A stretch of DNA of 25,333 bases from Lentzea aerocolonigenes (GCF_000955955.1 NZ_JYJG01000370.1:1-25333); one strand, 5' to 3'. Positions 7,175 through 15,424 are shown, counted from the stretch's first letter. The notes: generated from the sequence alone by a model not told the origin. Numbers and translations are program-made.

Positions 7175-7776
7175 AGGTGATCAAGCGGGACGGCACGCAC
7201 GAGATCGAGATCCAGAGGTCGCGGTTCCTGTGCCACGTCGCTCGCGTCACCTCTGACCAGGAAGCCTCGGAGTTCTTCGCGCGGATCCGCAAGGAGCACT
7301 GGCAGGCCACGCACAACTGCACGGCGTTCCGGACCCGCGATACGCAACGCTCGTCCGACGACGGCGAACCCGCGGGCACGGCCGGGGTGCCGATGCTGGA
7401 GGTCCTGACGCGGCGGGACCTCGTCGACACCGCTGTCGTCGTCACCCGCTACTACGGCGGCGTCAAGCTCGGCGCGGGCGGCCTGGTCCGGGCGTACGGG
7501 CGGGCCGTGTCCGAGGCCATCGACTCACTGGGCACTCTCACGCGCGAACGTCACGAGACGCTGCTGCTCGCCGCCGACCACGACCAGGCGGGCAAGCTCG
7601 AGAACGCGTTGCGCGCCGCCGGCTACCACGTCGCGGACACCGAATACGGCCACGACGTCACCTTCACCGTGCACACGCGCGATCCGGAGGGGTTCGAGAT
7701 CTGGCTCGCGGCGCAGACCGGCGGCGCGGTCACCGCGATCAGAGGCGAACCGGTCGACGTCGATGTCGCCGATTAG
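7171..7776 (+). CDS. YigZ/IMPACT family protein
   Basis: Product of 201 residues with the N-terminal IMPACT/UPF0029 domain (about 1-110). It includes EIEIQRSRFLCHVARV, HNCTAFR, SSDDGEPAGTAGVPMLEVL and the signature TRYYGGVKLGAGGLVRAYGRAV. The C-terminal half has the ferredoxin-like DUF1949 character. Bacterial YigZ and eukaryotic IMPACT proteins are linked to translation control, but the biochemical role of YigZ is not settled. The start GTG overlaps the ligase stop by four bases, so they share a transcript, which ends at the strong hairpin at 7783. Confidence 0.92.
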   Translation: MKVIKRDGTHEIEIQRSRFLCHVARVTSDQEASEFFARIRKEHWQATHNCTAFRTRDTQRSSDDGEPAGTAGVPMLEVLTRRDLVDTAVVVTRYYGGVKLGAGGLVRAYGRAVSEAIDSLGTLTRERHETLLLAADHDQAGKLENALRAAGYHVADTEYGHDVTFTVHTRDPEGFEIWLAAQTGGAVTAIRGEPVDVDVAD

Positions 7777-7782
7777 CGCGGT

Positions 7783-7813
7783 GGCGGCGCCCTACCCCTA
7801 GAAGGGCGCCGCC
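7783..7813 (+). terminator. strong hairpin terminator after the ligC-yigZ unit
   Basis: GGCGGCGCCC (7783-7792) and GGGCGCCGCC (7804-7813) form a perfect 10-bp GC stem with an 11-base loop, seven bases after the stop codon. No T-run follows, which is common for actinomycete terminators. It may work in both directions, as a minus-strand mini-ORF ends at 7824. Confidence 0.75.
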
Positions 7814-7823
7814 CCGCGTTGCC

Positions 7824-7898
7824 CTAGGTCTTCGGGTCCGGAGGCGGGTTGTCGGGTTTGCGGGTCTCGACGAGCAGGTCGCGAATGTCACCGTTCAT
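7824..7898 (-). CDS. possible 24-residue peptide, divergent from the STAND-WD40 gene
   Basis: ATG at 7898 to TAG at 7824-7826 encodes 24 residues: a charged helical start (MNGDIRDLLVETRK) and a proline-rich tail (PDNPPPDPKT). About 19 of 23 codons end in G or C, like real genes here. There is no clear Shine-Dalgarno. TATGAA (7910-7905) ends six bases before the ATG, which would place the transcription start at the ATG itself, that is, a leaderless message, a common arrangement in actinobacteria. The stop faces the terminator at 7783. I do not recognise the peptide. An open frame runs further upstream into the antisense of the STAND gene, so chance cannot be excluded. Confidence 0.35.
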   Translation of the reverse strand: MNGDIRDLLVETRKPDNPPPDPKT

Positions 7899-7920
7899 GG
7901 GTTCTTCATAGAGCGAACGC

Positions 7921-7958
7921 GTTGTTCGGTTCCGCCGACTGGACGCCGAACAAACAAC
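7921..7958. promoter_or_regulatory. imperfect inverted repeat in the divergent control region of the STAND-WD40 gene
   Basis: GTTGTTCGG (7921-7929) and CCGAACAAACAAC (7946-7958) are inverted copies with extra bases in the second arm. They lie between the mini-ORF at 7898 and the STAND gene start at 7977. The placement suggests an operator; the binding protein is unknown, though the N-terminal HTH of the STAND protein is a candidate. Confidence 0.3.
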
Positions 7959-7976
7959 GAGGGAACAATCCGGCGG

Positions 7977-10900
7977 GTGCCGAGACCCGAGCGCCCGCTG
8001 GATTCCGACGATGACGAGCTGCTCAGGTTCGCCGCGGACTTGAGATTGTTGCGTGAGAAAGCAGGTAAGCCGACCTACCGCGAGCTGAGCAAGGTCGCGC
8101 ACTATTCGGTGACGGTGCTCTCCGAGGCGGCGAGCGGCCGGAAACTTCCCAGCCTGGCGGTGACGGTCGCGTACGCGCACGCGTGTGGCGGCGACGTCGA
8201 ACAATGGCGCCGAAGATGGCACGAGGTCGCCGAGGGCACGAAGCCCGCCGATCCAGAGCGCGAACCGCCGTACCTCGGCCTCGGCGCGTTCCAGGCCGAG
8301 GACTCCAGCCGGTTCTTCGGCCGGGAAAAGCTCGTCGGACAACTGCTGGAAAAGGTGAGCGAACGTCCTTTCGTGGGCGTTTTCGGCGCTTCTGGATCGG
8401 GCAAGTCGTCACTGCTGCGAGCAGGTCTGGTGGCGTCCCGGCCGGCCGACGTCTTCTCCCCCGGCCCGCATCCGCTCCAGCTCTGGGGCGAGTGCACCGC
8501 GGAGCTCGTGGTGATCGACCAGTTCGAGGAGGTCTTCACCCTCTGCCGCGACGAGGACGAGCGCGAGGCGTTCATCGAGGCGATCACCCACTCCGCCAAT
8601 TCCCACTTCGCCGCGCGCAAGGTCGTCATCGGAGTCCGCTCCGACTTCTACGGCCACTGCGGCCGCTACCCCGATCTCGTCGACGCGCTGCACGACGCGC
8701 AGGTCCTGGTCGGCACGATGAGCCCGGCCGAACTGCGGCGCGCGATCACCGAACCGGCGTTGCGCGCGGGCTACACGGTCGAGGGCGCGCTGGTGTCGGT
8801 GCTGGAGGCCGAGCGCGCGCCGTTGCCCCTCGTCTCGCACGCGTTGCTGGAGACGTGGCGTCGTCGTCGCGGCACCCGTCTGACCGTGGCGGGCTACGAG
8901 GAGACGGGCGGCGTACGGCACGCGTTGGCCCAGAGCGCCGAGGTCGCGTATCTGGAGCTCGACGAGGCCCAGCAGGCGATCGCACGCAAGATCTTCCTGC
9001 GCCTGACGGCGCTCGGCGAGGGCACCGAGGACACCAAACGGCGCGTGAGCCGCGACTCTCTCGACAACGATGACGACACGTTGTTCGTGCTGGACCACCT
9101 GGCGCGCGCACGGCTGATCACGCTCGACGACACCGGCGTCGACCTCACGCACGAGGCCGTCATCCGCTCGTGGCCCCGGTTGTCCGGCTGGCTGACCGCG
9201 AACCGCGACGGCCTGCGCGTCCACCACCAGCTGACCGAGGCCGCCTCGGCCTGGGAGTCCCTCAACCGCGACTCCGGCGCGCTCTATCGCGGCGTGCGGC
9301 TCGCATTGGCCCGTGAGTGGGCCACGGGTGACGACGACGCGATGTCCGCGCGCGAACGCCGGTTCCTCTACGCCAGCATCGAGGCAGAAGAAGCCGAGCA
9401 GGAGGCCACCCGGCGGCAAACCCGCAGGCTGCGGCAGCTGGTCGGGCTGCTGACCGTGCTGCTCGTGCTCGCCGTGACCGCCGTCGGCTACGCGATCAAG
9501 GCCCAGCGCGAGACGACCGAGCAGCGCAACATCGCCATCGCACGTAAGGCGGTGAGCGACGCGCAGGGCTTGCAGCCGGCCGACGCCGCGCTCTCCACCC
9601 AGCTGAGCCTCGCCGCCCAGCAGCTCTCCGACAACACCGAGACCCGCGACAACCTGCTGAGCGCCACCGCGGACCCGTACTTCACCCGGATCGCCGCGCA
9701 CGGTTCCGACGTGCCGGCCGTCGCCACGCGAGGCACCACGCTCGCGACCGTGAGCTGGGACAAGGAGCTCAAGCTGTGGGACATCTCGGACGTCCGCTCA
9801 CCGCGGCTGCTGAGCACCACGGACACCAGTGAGGAGCTGCACGGCGCCGAGTTCGTCCGCGACGGCGTACTCGCGCTCACCTCGGAGCAGAACGTCCTGT
9901 TCTACGACGTGACCGACCCGAGCTCCCCGAAGAAGAAGGGCACGATCCCCCGGCCGAACGGCACCGCGAAGATCTATGACGTCACGTTCACCCCGGACGG
10001 CACCACGGCGGCGGTCGCGGTCGAGAACGTCGTTCAGTTCTGGCAGGTCACCGACCCCGACCGCCCCGTCCTCACCAGCACGCTGACGGGGTTCGAGTCC
10101 CTCACGCGACGAGTGCGGTTCCGGCCGGACGGCAAGGCGCTCGCCGTGGCGGTGGACAAGGTCGTGACGCTGTGGACGTACGGGGACGGCGAGCCCCGGC
10201 AGCAGGGCGTGGCACAAGGCCACAGCGCCGGGATCGAGTCGCTCGCGTTCACGCCGGACGGCCGGTCGATGGCGACCGGTGGCTGGGACCACCTCGCCGT
10301 GCTCTGGGACGTCACCGACCTCGCGAACCCCGGGCAACGCGCGAAGTTCGCCGACTTCACGGCCATCGTCTGGGGCGTGTCGTTCTCGCCGGACGGCACG
10401 ACGCTCGCCGCGACGGGCGACCGGCGCACGCGGTTGTGGGACCTCGCCCACCTCGATCCCGAAGGCAGGCCACGACTGCTCGCCACGCTCACCACCGGCG
10501 TGTACGAGGCCGAGTTCACCCAGGACAACTCCACCCTGGTGATCTCGGAGGGCTCGAAGTCGGTGCGGCTGCAGAAGCTGAGCGACCTGCCGTTGCTGGG
10601 CCACGAGAACAACATCTCGGCGACGTCGTTCCGCCCCGACGGCCAGGTGCTCGCGACCAGCAGCTGGGACAGCACGGTCTGGCTGTGGCGGATGACGCCC
10701 GAGCGCGGCCGCGAGCCGATCACCCGGATCACCGACGCGCGCGGCTACCTGCGGTTCACCACGTTCAGCCCGGACGGCAAGCTGCTCGCGGTGGCGAGCG
10801 ACGACGGGTTCTGCCGCCTCTACGACGTCAGCGACGTGACAGCGCCGGTGCTCCTGCGTGCGTTGCCGGCGCAGACCGACCGCGCGGTGTCGGCCGCGTT

Positions 10901-11591
10901 CACACCGGACAGCAAGACGCTCGCGGTCGGCACGTTCGGGCAGGTGCTGCTGTGGGACATCACGAATGCGAAGGCGCCACAACTGCTGTCCTACCGCGAC
11001 GTCGCGAACAACTACCTGTGGGCCGTGCACTTCAGCCCGGACGGCAGGAAACTGATCGCTGGTACCGGCGATCGCTCGAAGCTCTTCGACGTGACCGATC
11101 TCCGCTCACCGAGCGAGATCCCGTTCTCCGGGCACAGCGACACCACGCTGCGCGGCGGTTTCAGCCCGGACGGCAGGCTGCTCGCCACGGCGTTCGGGGA
11201 CAAGGAGATCAGGTTCACCGACCCGCGCACGATGCGCGAGGTGGGCAGGCTGTCCGGGCTCACGGCCGGTCCGTACGCGGTGACGTTCCACGGGACCCTG
11301 ATGGCGACCTCGCACACGGACGGCGTGCTGCGCCTGTGGGACGTCGCGGATCCCGCGCACCCCAGGCTGGTCACGAAGTTCACCGGGCACGCGCGCGACG
11401 TCGCGGCCATCGAGTTCTCGCCCGACGGCACGTACCTGGCTTCCGGCGGCAACGACACGACGGTGCGGCTGTGGGACGTGGACGTCGATCGGGCGGTTGA
11501 GCGGTTGTGCGCGCGGCACCCGGAGCCTTTGACGCGCGAGCAGTGGGCGGAGTACTTCCCGGACGTGTCCTACCGGCGGGTCTGCCGGTAG
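7977..11591 (+). CDS. HTH - STAND NTPase (nSTAND1) - transmembrane - 14x WD40 protein
   Basis: Giant sensor-type NTPase of 1204 residues. Residues of about 14-72 are an XRE-like helix-turn-helix (ELLRFAADLRLLREKAGKPTYRELSK, split over about 14-40, then SVTVLSEAASGRKLPSL). PYLGLGAFQAEDSSRFFGRE (about 99-117) is the typical entry to an nSTAND1 NTPase. Walker A is GASGSGKS (137-144) and Walker B is LVVIDQFEE (177-185). A winged-helix/helical part follows (LTHEAVIRSWPRL). One membrane helix lies near 486-508 (LVGLLTVLLVLAVTAVGYAI). From about 574 to 1186 I count 14 WD40-like repeats (FSPDGxxLA...RLWDV), enough for two seven-bladed propellers. STAND proteins typically oligomerise on ligand sensing; family members act in signalling, cell death and defence. 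No effector domain is visible at the C-terminus. GAGGGA lies 12 bases before GTG 7977. Confidence 0.9.
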   Translation: MPRPERPLDSDDDELLRFAADLRLLREKAGKPTYRELSKVAHYSVTVLSEAASGRKLPSLAVTVAYAHACGGDVEQWRRRWHEVAEGTKPADPEREPPYLGLGAFQAEDSSRFFGREKLVGQLLEKVSERPFVGVFGASGSGKSSLLRAGLVASRPADVFSPGPHPLQLWGECTAELVVIDQFEEVFTLCRDEDEREAFIEAITHSANSHFAARKVVIGVRSDFYGHCGRYPDLVDALHDAQVLVGTMSPAELRRAITEPALRAGYTVEGALVSVLEAERAPLPLVSHALLETWRRRRGTRLTVAGYEETGGVRHALAQSAEVAYLELDEAQQAIARKIFLRLTALGEGTEDTKRRVSRDSLDNDDDTLFVLDHLARARLITLDDTGVDLTHEAVIRSWPRLSGWLTANRDGLRVHHQLTEAASAWESLNRDSGALYRGVRLALAREWATGDDDAMSARERRFLYASIEAEEAEQEATRRQTRRLRQLVGLLTVLLVLAVTAVGYAIKAQRETTEQRNIAIARKAVSDAQGLQPADAALSTQLSLAAQQLSDNTETRDNLLSATADPYFTRIAAHGSDVPAVATRGTTLATVSWDKELKLWDISDVRSPRLLSTTDTSEELHGAEFVRDGVLALTSEQNVLFYDVTDPSSPKKKGTIPRPNGTAKIYDVTFTPDGTTAAVAVENVVQFWQVTDPDRPVLTSTLTGFESLTRRVRFRPDGKALAVAVDKVVTLWTYGDGEPRQQGVAQGHSAGIESLAFTPDGRSMATGGWDHLAVLWDVTDLANPGQRAKFADFTAIVWGVSFSPDGTTLAATGDRRTRLWDLAHLDPEGRPRLLATLTTGVYEAEFTQDNSTLVISEGSKSVRLQKLSDLPLLGHENNISATSFRPDGQVLATSSWDSTVWLWRMTPERGREPITRITDARGYLRFTTFSPDGKLLAVASDDGFCRLYDVSDVTAPVLLRALPAQTDRAVSAAFTPDSKTLAVGTFGQVLLWDITNAKAPQLLSYRDVANNYLWAVHFSPDGRKLIAGTGDRSKLFDVTDLRSPSEIPFSGHSDTTLRGGFSPDGRLLATAFGDKEIRFTDPRTMREVGRLSGLTAGPYAVTFHGTLMATSHTDGVLRLWDVADPAHPRLVTKFTGHARDVAAIEFSPDGTYLASGGNDTTVRLWDVDVDRAVERLCARHPEPLTREQWAEYFPDVSYRRVCR

Positions 11592-11599
11592 GACACGTC
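11562..11599. terminator. 16-bp perfect hairpin, bidirectional terminator, overlapping the STAND gene's end
   Basis: GACGTGTCCTACCGGC (11562-11577) pairs perfectly with 11584-11599 around a six-base loop and is followed by TTT. It begins inside the coding region and contains the TAG stop (11589-11591). The convergent GH3 gene ends at 11607, so one stem can terminate both transcripts. Confidence 0.85.
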
Positions 11600-11606
11600 T
11601 TTCCCG

Positions 11607-14201
11607 TCAGGTGCAGGAAATGACGTCCGGATCAGCGCCCGCCTTGGGCACCCACCGCACGTTCGCGAACGACGCCTGGAAGGTGCCTTCGGTGTAGACC
11701 AGGAACGGCGTGTTGACGTTCTCCAGGTCCAGCCCCTTGTCGGCGAAGCAACTGACCGCGACCTTCACGGTCGACTTCTGTCCAACCGGGAGGTTCCGGA
11801 ACGCCTGTGTGGCATCGAGTTCCGCCATGCAAGGGTAGTTGCAGTGCGCGCTGATGACCGTGCGGGCGGCCGGGGCCTGGTGCACGATCACGTCGAACTC
11901 GATGGCCGCGTTCGCGTTGCCGTAGCCGCGCAGGTCGGTGCCGGTCGGGCTCTGCAGGTACACCTGCCCCGGTCCGGTGCCGGTCCACGTCGTCTTGAGC
12001 GCGTCCTGCTGGACGTTGACGTCGGACTGCACGACGTTGATGTTCGCCTGCGAGGCCTGCCCGTCCGGGCCGATCTCGAGACCCCAGTTCTCCGGCGAGC
12101 CGATGTAGCTCTTGTAGGGCGCGACATCGGTGCGGTTGAAGACCTCCAGGTCCTCGGTGGCCGTGCCACCGCCACCGCCGGAGCAGAAGCCGCCGGGGCT
12201 GGTCTCGTCGAGCTTGCCGACGTTGCCGGTCTGCCAGTCGCGCAGGCCGTAGCCGAACTTGAACAGCGGCGTCTTGGCCGGCTCGCCGGGCAGTGCCGGG
12301 CAGGCCTCGCCCGGCCACGAGTAGGACAGCTTGCCGCTGAACCCGTTGTGGCGCCCCTTGATCAGCAGGTCCGCGATGCCCTGGCCCTCGGTGCCCGGGA
12401 GCCACGCGGCGACGAACGCGTCGGAGCGGTTGATCTCCTTGTTCATGTACATCGCGCGGCCGCCGACGTAGACGGTGATGACCGGCTTGCCCTTGCCGGA
12501 CACCTTGTCGAGGGTCTCCAGGTCCTTCGGGTACAGGCGCGCGGTCTCGAACGTCCGCTTGCCGATGTCGCCCACGCCCTCCGCGTACGGCGTCTCACCG
12601 ATCACGGCGATGACGGCGTCGAAGTTCTTGGGGTCGACGTTGTCCGCGGTCTCGGCGAACGTGACGTTGGCGGCGCCCAGCGTGTCCTGGATGCCCTTGA
12701 GGATGCTGGTGCCGTTGGGGAAGTCGGCGTTGGTGTTGCCGGTGCCCTGCCAGGACAGCGTCCAGCCACCGGTCTGGTTGCCGATGTTGTCCGCGCTCTT
12801 GCCGACCACGAGGACCTTGCTGCGCTTGGAGAGCGGCAGCACCCGGTCGTTGTTCTTCAGCAGCGTCGCGGACTCCCGCACGGCCTTGCGCGCGAGCTCC
12901 TTGTGCAGCAGCGCTTCCTGCTCGCCCGCGTGCTCCCGCTGGGACGGCTTGGGCGCGTCGAACGTGCCCGCGCGGAGCTTGACCCGCAGGATCCGCGTGA
13001 CGGCGTCGTCGATGCGCTGCAGCGGGATCTGGCCGCTCTCGACCTGCGTGATCGTGTTGGCGATGAACGCCTTCCAGTCGCCGGGCACCATGATGATGTC
13101 CATGCCGGCGTTGATCGCCTGCGGGCAGCTGGCGTTCGTGCAGCCGGTGACCTGGCCGATGCCGTTCCAGTCGGAGACGAGCAGGCCGTCGAAGCCCATC
13201 TTCTCCTTGAGAATGCCGGTCTGCACGTACTTGCTGCCGTGCACCTTGCCCTCGTTGATGACGTCGTTCGTCCAGCTGTTGAACGAGATCATCACCGTCT
13301 GCGCACCCGCGGCCAGCGCCCCGTAGTAGCCCTGGCCGTGAATGTTGATCATGTCTTTTTCGCTGTAGGCGTTGACGCCCTGGTCCTTGCCGCCGGTCGT
13401 GCCGCCGTCACCGATGAAGTGCTTGGCGGTGGCGATCACGCCGTCCTCGCCGATGCGCTTCTTCGCGTTGTCCTGCAAGCCCTTGATGGCCTCGAACCCG
13501 TAGGCGCGCGTGATCCGCGGGTCCTCCGAGAACCCTTCGTACGTGCGTCCCCACCGGTCGTCCTGCACCACGGCGAGCGTCGGCGAGAACGCCCAGTCCT
13601 GCCCGGTCGCGCGAATCTGCTCGGCCGTGGCCTCGTTGATGTCGCGGATGAGGCACGGGTCGTGCGCGGCGCCGAGCCCGATGTTGTGCGGGAACACCGT
13701 TGCGCCGTAGACGTTGTTGTTGCCGTGCACCGCGTCGATGCCCCAGATGACGGGAATCTTGGTGCGCGTCTGCTTCGACGCCTCCCAGTAGGCGTCGGCC
13801 TTGGCGAGCCAGTCCTGCGGCGTGGCCTTCTTGTCGGCGTTCGGCCAGCTGCCACCACCGTTGAGCACCGAGCCGAACCCGTACGTCGTGACGTCCTGCG
13901 CCGTGATCGTGCCGATCTCGGGCTGCGTCATCTGGCCGACCTTCTCGGCCAGCGTCATGCCCTTGAGGATCTCCCTGATCTTCGCTTCGTACTTGCGGTC
14001 GCCCTTGAGCTGGCTGTCGATCCTCGGCCAGTCCTTGAGCTCCGGCAACGATCTCTCAATGCGGGCACACCCGTGCTCGGTACGGGGCTGCCCGATGACC
14101 GTCTGCTTCGACCCGCGCTCGTCGGGCGCGGCAACGGCCGCTGTCGCGCTGGCGGCGAGCGTCAGCCCCAGCACTGCGGCGAGAGTGCTTCTCCAATGCA
14201 T
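11607..14201 (-). CDS. secreted GH3 beta-glucosidase / exo-beta-glucanase
   Basis: Exported glycoside hydrolase of 864 residues that would release glucose from beta-glucan or cello-oligosaccharide ends. A signal peptide (MHWRSTLAAVLGLTLAASAT...) leads to the GH3 (beta/alpha)8 domain: LAEKVGQMTQPEIG, WGIDAVHGNNNVYGATVFPHN, GRTYEGFSEDP, AKHFIGDGGT. LLVSDWNG places the catalytic nucleophile at Asp344. The GH3 C-domain follows, with RESATLLKNNDRVLPL near residue 420 and WLPGTEGQGIADLL. After a GGGGG linker the last 190 residues form a jelly-roll extension like that of ExoP-type exo-1,3/1,4-glucanases. A TTG at 14216 is in frame, but GAGGA lies eight bases before ATG 14201, which fixes the start. 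A CebR-like operator lies 38 bases upstream. Confidence 0.93.
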   Translation of the reverse strand: MHWRSTLAAVLGLTLAASATAAVAAPDERGSKQTVIGQPRTEHGCARIERSLPELKDWPRIDSQLKGDRKYEAKIREILKGMTLAEKVGQMTQPEIGTITAQDVTTYGFGSVLNGGGSWPNADKKATPQDWLAKADAYWEASKQTRTKIPVIWGIDAVHGNNNVYGATVFPHNIGLGAAHDPCLIRDINEATAEQIRATGQDWAFSPTLAVVQDDRWGRTYEGFSEDPRITRAYGFEAIKGLQDNAKKRIGEDGVIATAKHFIGDGGTTGGKDQGVNAYSEKDMINIHGQGYYGALAAGAQTVMISFNSWTNDVINEGKVHGSKYVQTGILKEKMGFDGLLVSDWNGIGQVTGCTNASCPQAINAGMDIIMVPGDWKAFIANTITQVESGQIPLQRIDDAVTRILRVKLRAGTFDAPKPSQREHAGEQEALLHKELARKAVRESATLLKNNDRVLPLSKRSKVLVVGKSADNIGNQTGGWTLSWQGTGNTNADFPNGTSILKGIQDTLGAANVTFAETADNVDPKNFDAVIAVIGETPYAEGVGDIGKRTFETARLYPKDLETLDKVSGKGKPVITVYVGGRAMYMNKEINRSDAFVAAWLPGTEGQGIADLLIKGRHNGFSGKLSYSWPGEACPALPGEPAKTPLFKFGYGLRDWQTGNVGKLDETSPGGFCSGGGGGTATEDLEVFNRTDVAPYKSYIGSPENWGLEIGPDGQASQANINVVQSDVNVQQDALKTTWTGTGPGQVYLQSPTGTDLRGYGNANAAIEFDVIVHQAPAARTVISAHCNYPCMAELDATQAFRNLPVGQKSTVKVAVSCFADKGLDLENVNTPFLVYTEGTFQASFANVRWVPKAGADPDVISCT

Positions 14202-14238
14202 GCCGCAGATCCTCAACTTTGCGTTACGTCCGCGTCAA

Positions 14239-14252
14239 TGGGAACGCTCTCA
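14239..14252. promoter_or_regulatory. CebR/LacI-like operator upstream of the GH3 gene
   Basis: TGGGAACGCTCTCA agrees at 12 of 14 positions with the CebR box TGGGAGCGCTCCCA, which represses cellulolytic genes in Streptomyces until cellobiose or cellotriose binds. It lies 38 bases before the GH3 start codon, suited to repression. No similar box was seen before the LPMO gene. A perfect palindrome GTTCCGGAAC follows at 14260-14269. Control by a CebR homologue is inference. Confidence 0.6.
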
Positions 14253-14269
14253 CGACTTTGTTCCGGAAC

Positions 14270-14727
14270 CTTTCAGGACGAAGCGGGAGGTATCGGACCT
14301 GCTCGCACGGTTGCCGCCCGCCTGCCGCCTTGTCTGCCGTCCGCATGCCCCTCGCGCGGCCATCGCATGGCCGTGGGGGTGGGTGGGCCGGTTGGGTGGC
14401 TGGGGGTTGGCGGTCGGGTGGCGGCCGGTCGGGTGGTTGCCGGTCGGTGGTCCGGTCCCAGCGTGGCTCTGTACGAGCCGGGTCAATTCATCGCCGCTTC
14501 GCGATGATTGCGATTGGGGCTTGGCTTCGGGCCTCTGGCGAGACGCTTTATCGACCTTGAAAGGACGGGCACTTAAGGAGACTGGAACGTCATCACCGCA
14601 GCTCAGCGGGGCATGAGTTCGGGCGGCTCGCTTCGCATCGCATCAATACCGCACCTTCGGCGCGGGCGTTTTGCGATAAAGCAGTCTGCTGTCGAAACCA
14701 CTTTGTTCAGACGGGTGCAGGCGCTTA
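14270..14727. other. non-coding, repeat-rich spacer between GH3 and the 204-aa gene
   Basis: No convincing gene is seen. The segment holds a GC hairpin CGGCCAT/ATGGCCG (14357-14373) and a G-rich tract from about 14373. It also has 15-bp tandem repeats (14411-14455), a small hairpin CATCGC/GCGATG (14489-14506), and an inverted pair GCTTTATCG (about 14543) / CGATAAAGC (about 14673). The open frames across it are low-complexity, rich in Gly/Arg or His/Pro/Thr. The 14600-14720 part resembles the kind of dispersed intergenic repeat found in large actinomycete genomes, which I cannot verify here. Confidence 0.5.
14411..14455. repeat. 15-bp tandem repeat in a G-rich tract
   Basis: Three units beginning CGGTCGG start at 14411, 14426 and 14441. 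The first two share CGGTCGGGTGG, the third is diverged. Directly before them, 14375-14406 has at least four runs of three or more G (GGGGGTGGGTGGG, then TTGGGTGGCTGGGGG), a pattern able to form a G-quadruplex on the plus strand. Confidence 0.65.
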
Positions 14728-15342
14728 TCACGTCCGCCGGAGCATCGGCGGCGCGGCGGTGGGCGGAACACCGGATGGCGACAGATCCGGAGTGACCTGG
14801 ACGAGGCCTTCTCGTGGCGATGCCCACGAGATCGAATCGGCTTCGGCGGGATCGGTGAACACCAGCACGGACTCGTCGAGCCGGACGAACCTCAGCTCGT
14901 CGCCCCACGTCTCGGACGCCTCGCCCGCCATCAGCAGCAGCGGCCGCCCGCCGATCGTCAGGAGCACTTCGGCCACGACGGACGAGCCGACGAACACGGC
15001 CACCTCGTCGACGTGACCGGTGGGCAGCTCGCCGAACGCCTGCCAGCGGGTGATCCCGTCCCACACGTCCTGGTTCTGGAGCTTGGGCTGGAGCCACTCG
15101 TGGCGCCACAGACCGCAGTCCGTGGAGTGCTCGTAGGTGCCGATGCCGAACGGCTCGTCGTCGTCCAAGGTCGCGAGCAGACCCCACAGCTGCAGACAAG
15201 GAACCGACGGGTCGCGGAACTGAGGGCCGGTGCCCGCCACGTCCTCCCGCAGCGCCCATTCGACGCCCACCCACGACTCGATGTGCCTGCCGCGCAGCGC
15301 CGCGAACTCCCGCACCCGGCCGGCGAGCCAGCTCTCGTCCAT
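14728..15342 (-). CDS. hypothetical protein, tryptophan-rich (204 aa)
   Basis: I do not recognise a family. From ATG 15342 the protein is soluble, acidic and rich in Trp, Gly and Asp. Visible stretches are SWLAGRVREFAALRGRHIES, LQLWGLLATLDDDEPFGIGT, TDCGLWRHEWLQPKLQNQDV and VAEVLLTIGGRPLLLMAGE, with no signal peptide or membrane helix. The frame stays open upstream across the gltX terminator hairpin and into gltX, but a start there would lie in or before the terminator, so ATG 15342 (or GTG 15345) is preferred although its ribosome binding site is weak. It follows gltX on the same strand but is cut off from it by the hairpin. Its look is that of immunity or housekeeping proteins found singly in actinomycetes, which is a guess. 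Confidence 0.65.
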   Translation of the reverse strand: MDESWLAGRVREFAALRGRHIESWVGVEWALREDVAGTGPQFRDPSVPCLQLWGLLATLDDDEPFGIGTYEHSTDCGLWRHEWLQPKLQNQDVWDGITRWQAFGELPTGHVDEVAVFVGSSVVAEVLLTIGGRPLLLMAGEASETWGDELRFVRLDESVLVFTDPAEADSISWASPREGLVQVTPDLSPSGVPPTAAPPMLRRT

Positions 15343-15392
15343 CACGACGGGAGTATGTGCGCGGTACTGGTGGAACGTCGCCGGAATTAGCA

Positions 15393-15424
15393 CGGCCCCC
15401 GGTTCCAGCAGGAACCAGGGGCCG
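15393..15424 (-). terminator. gltX terminator hairpin
   Basis: CGGCCCCCGGTTCC (15393-15406) pairs with GGAACCAGGGGCCG (15411-15424) at 13 of 14 positions around an AGCA tetraloop, 13 bases after the gltX stop. It separates gltX from the downstream 204-residue gene. Confidence 0.85.

Noticed and set aside
14250..14486. 78-codon minus-strand frame (His/Pro/Thr-rich) before the GH3 gene
   Set aside because: It is the translation of a G-rich tandem repeat, overlaps the CebR-like control region and has no SD.
11844..14507. 887-codon open frame on the plus strand opposite the GH3 gene
   Set aside because: It is antisense to a clear GH3 enzyme; the product is Arg/Ala/Leu-rich and low in complexity, as expected from third-position GC bias in a high-GC genome.
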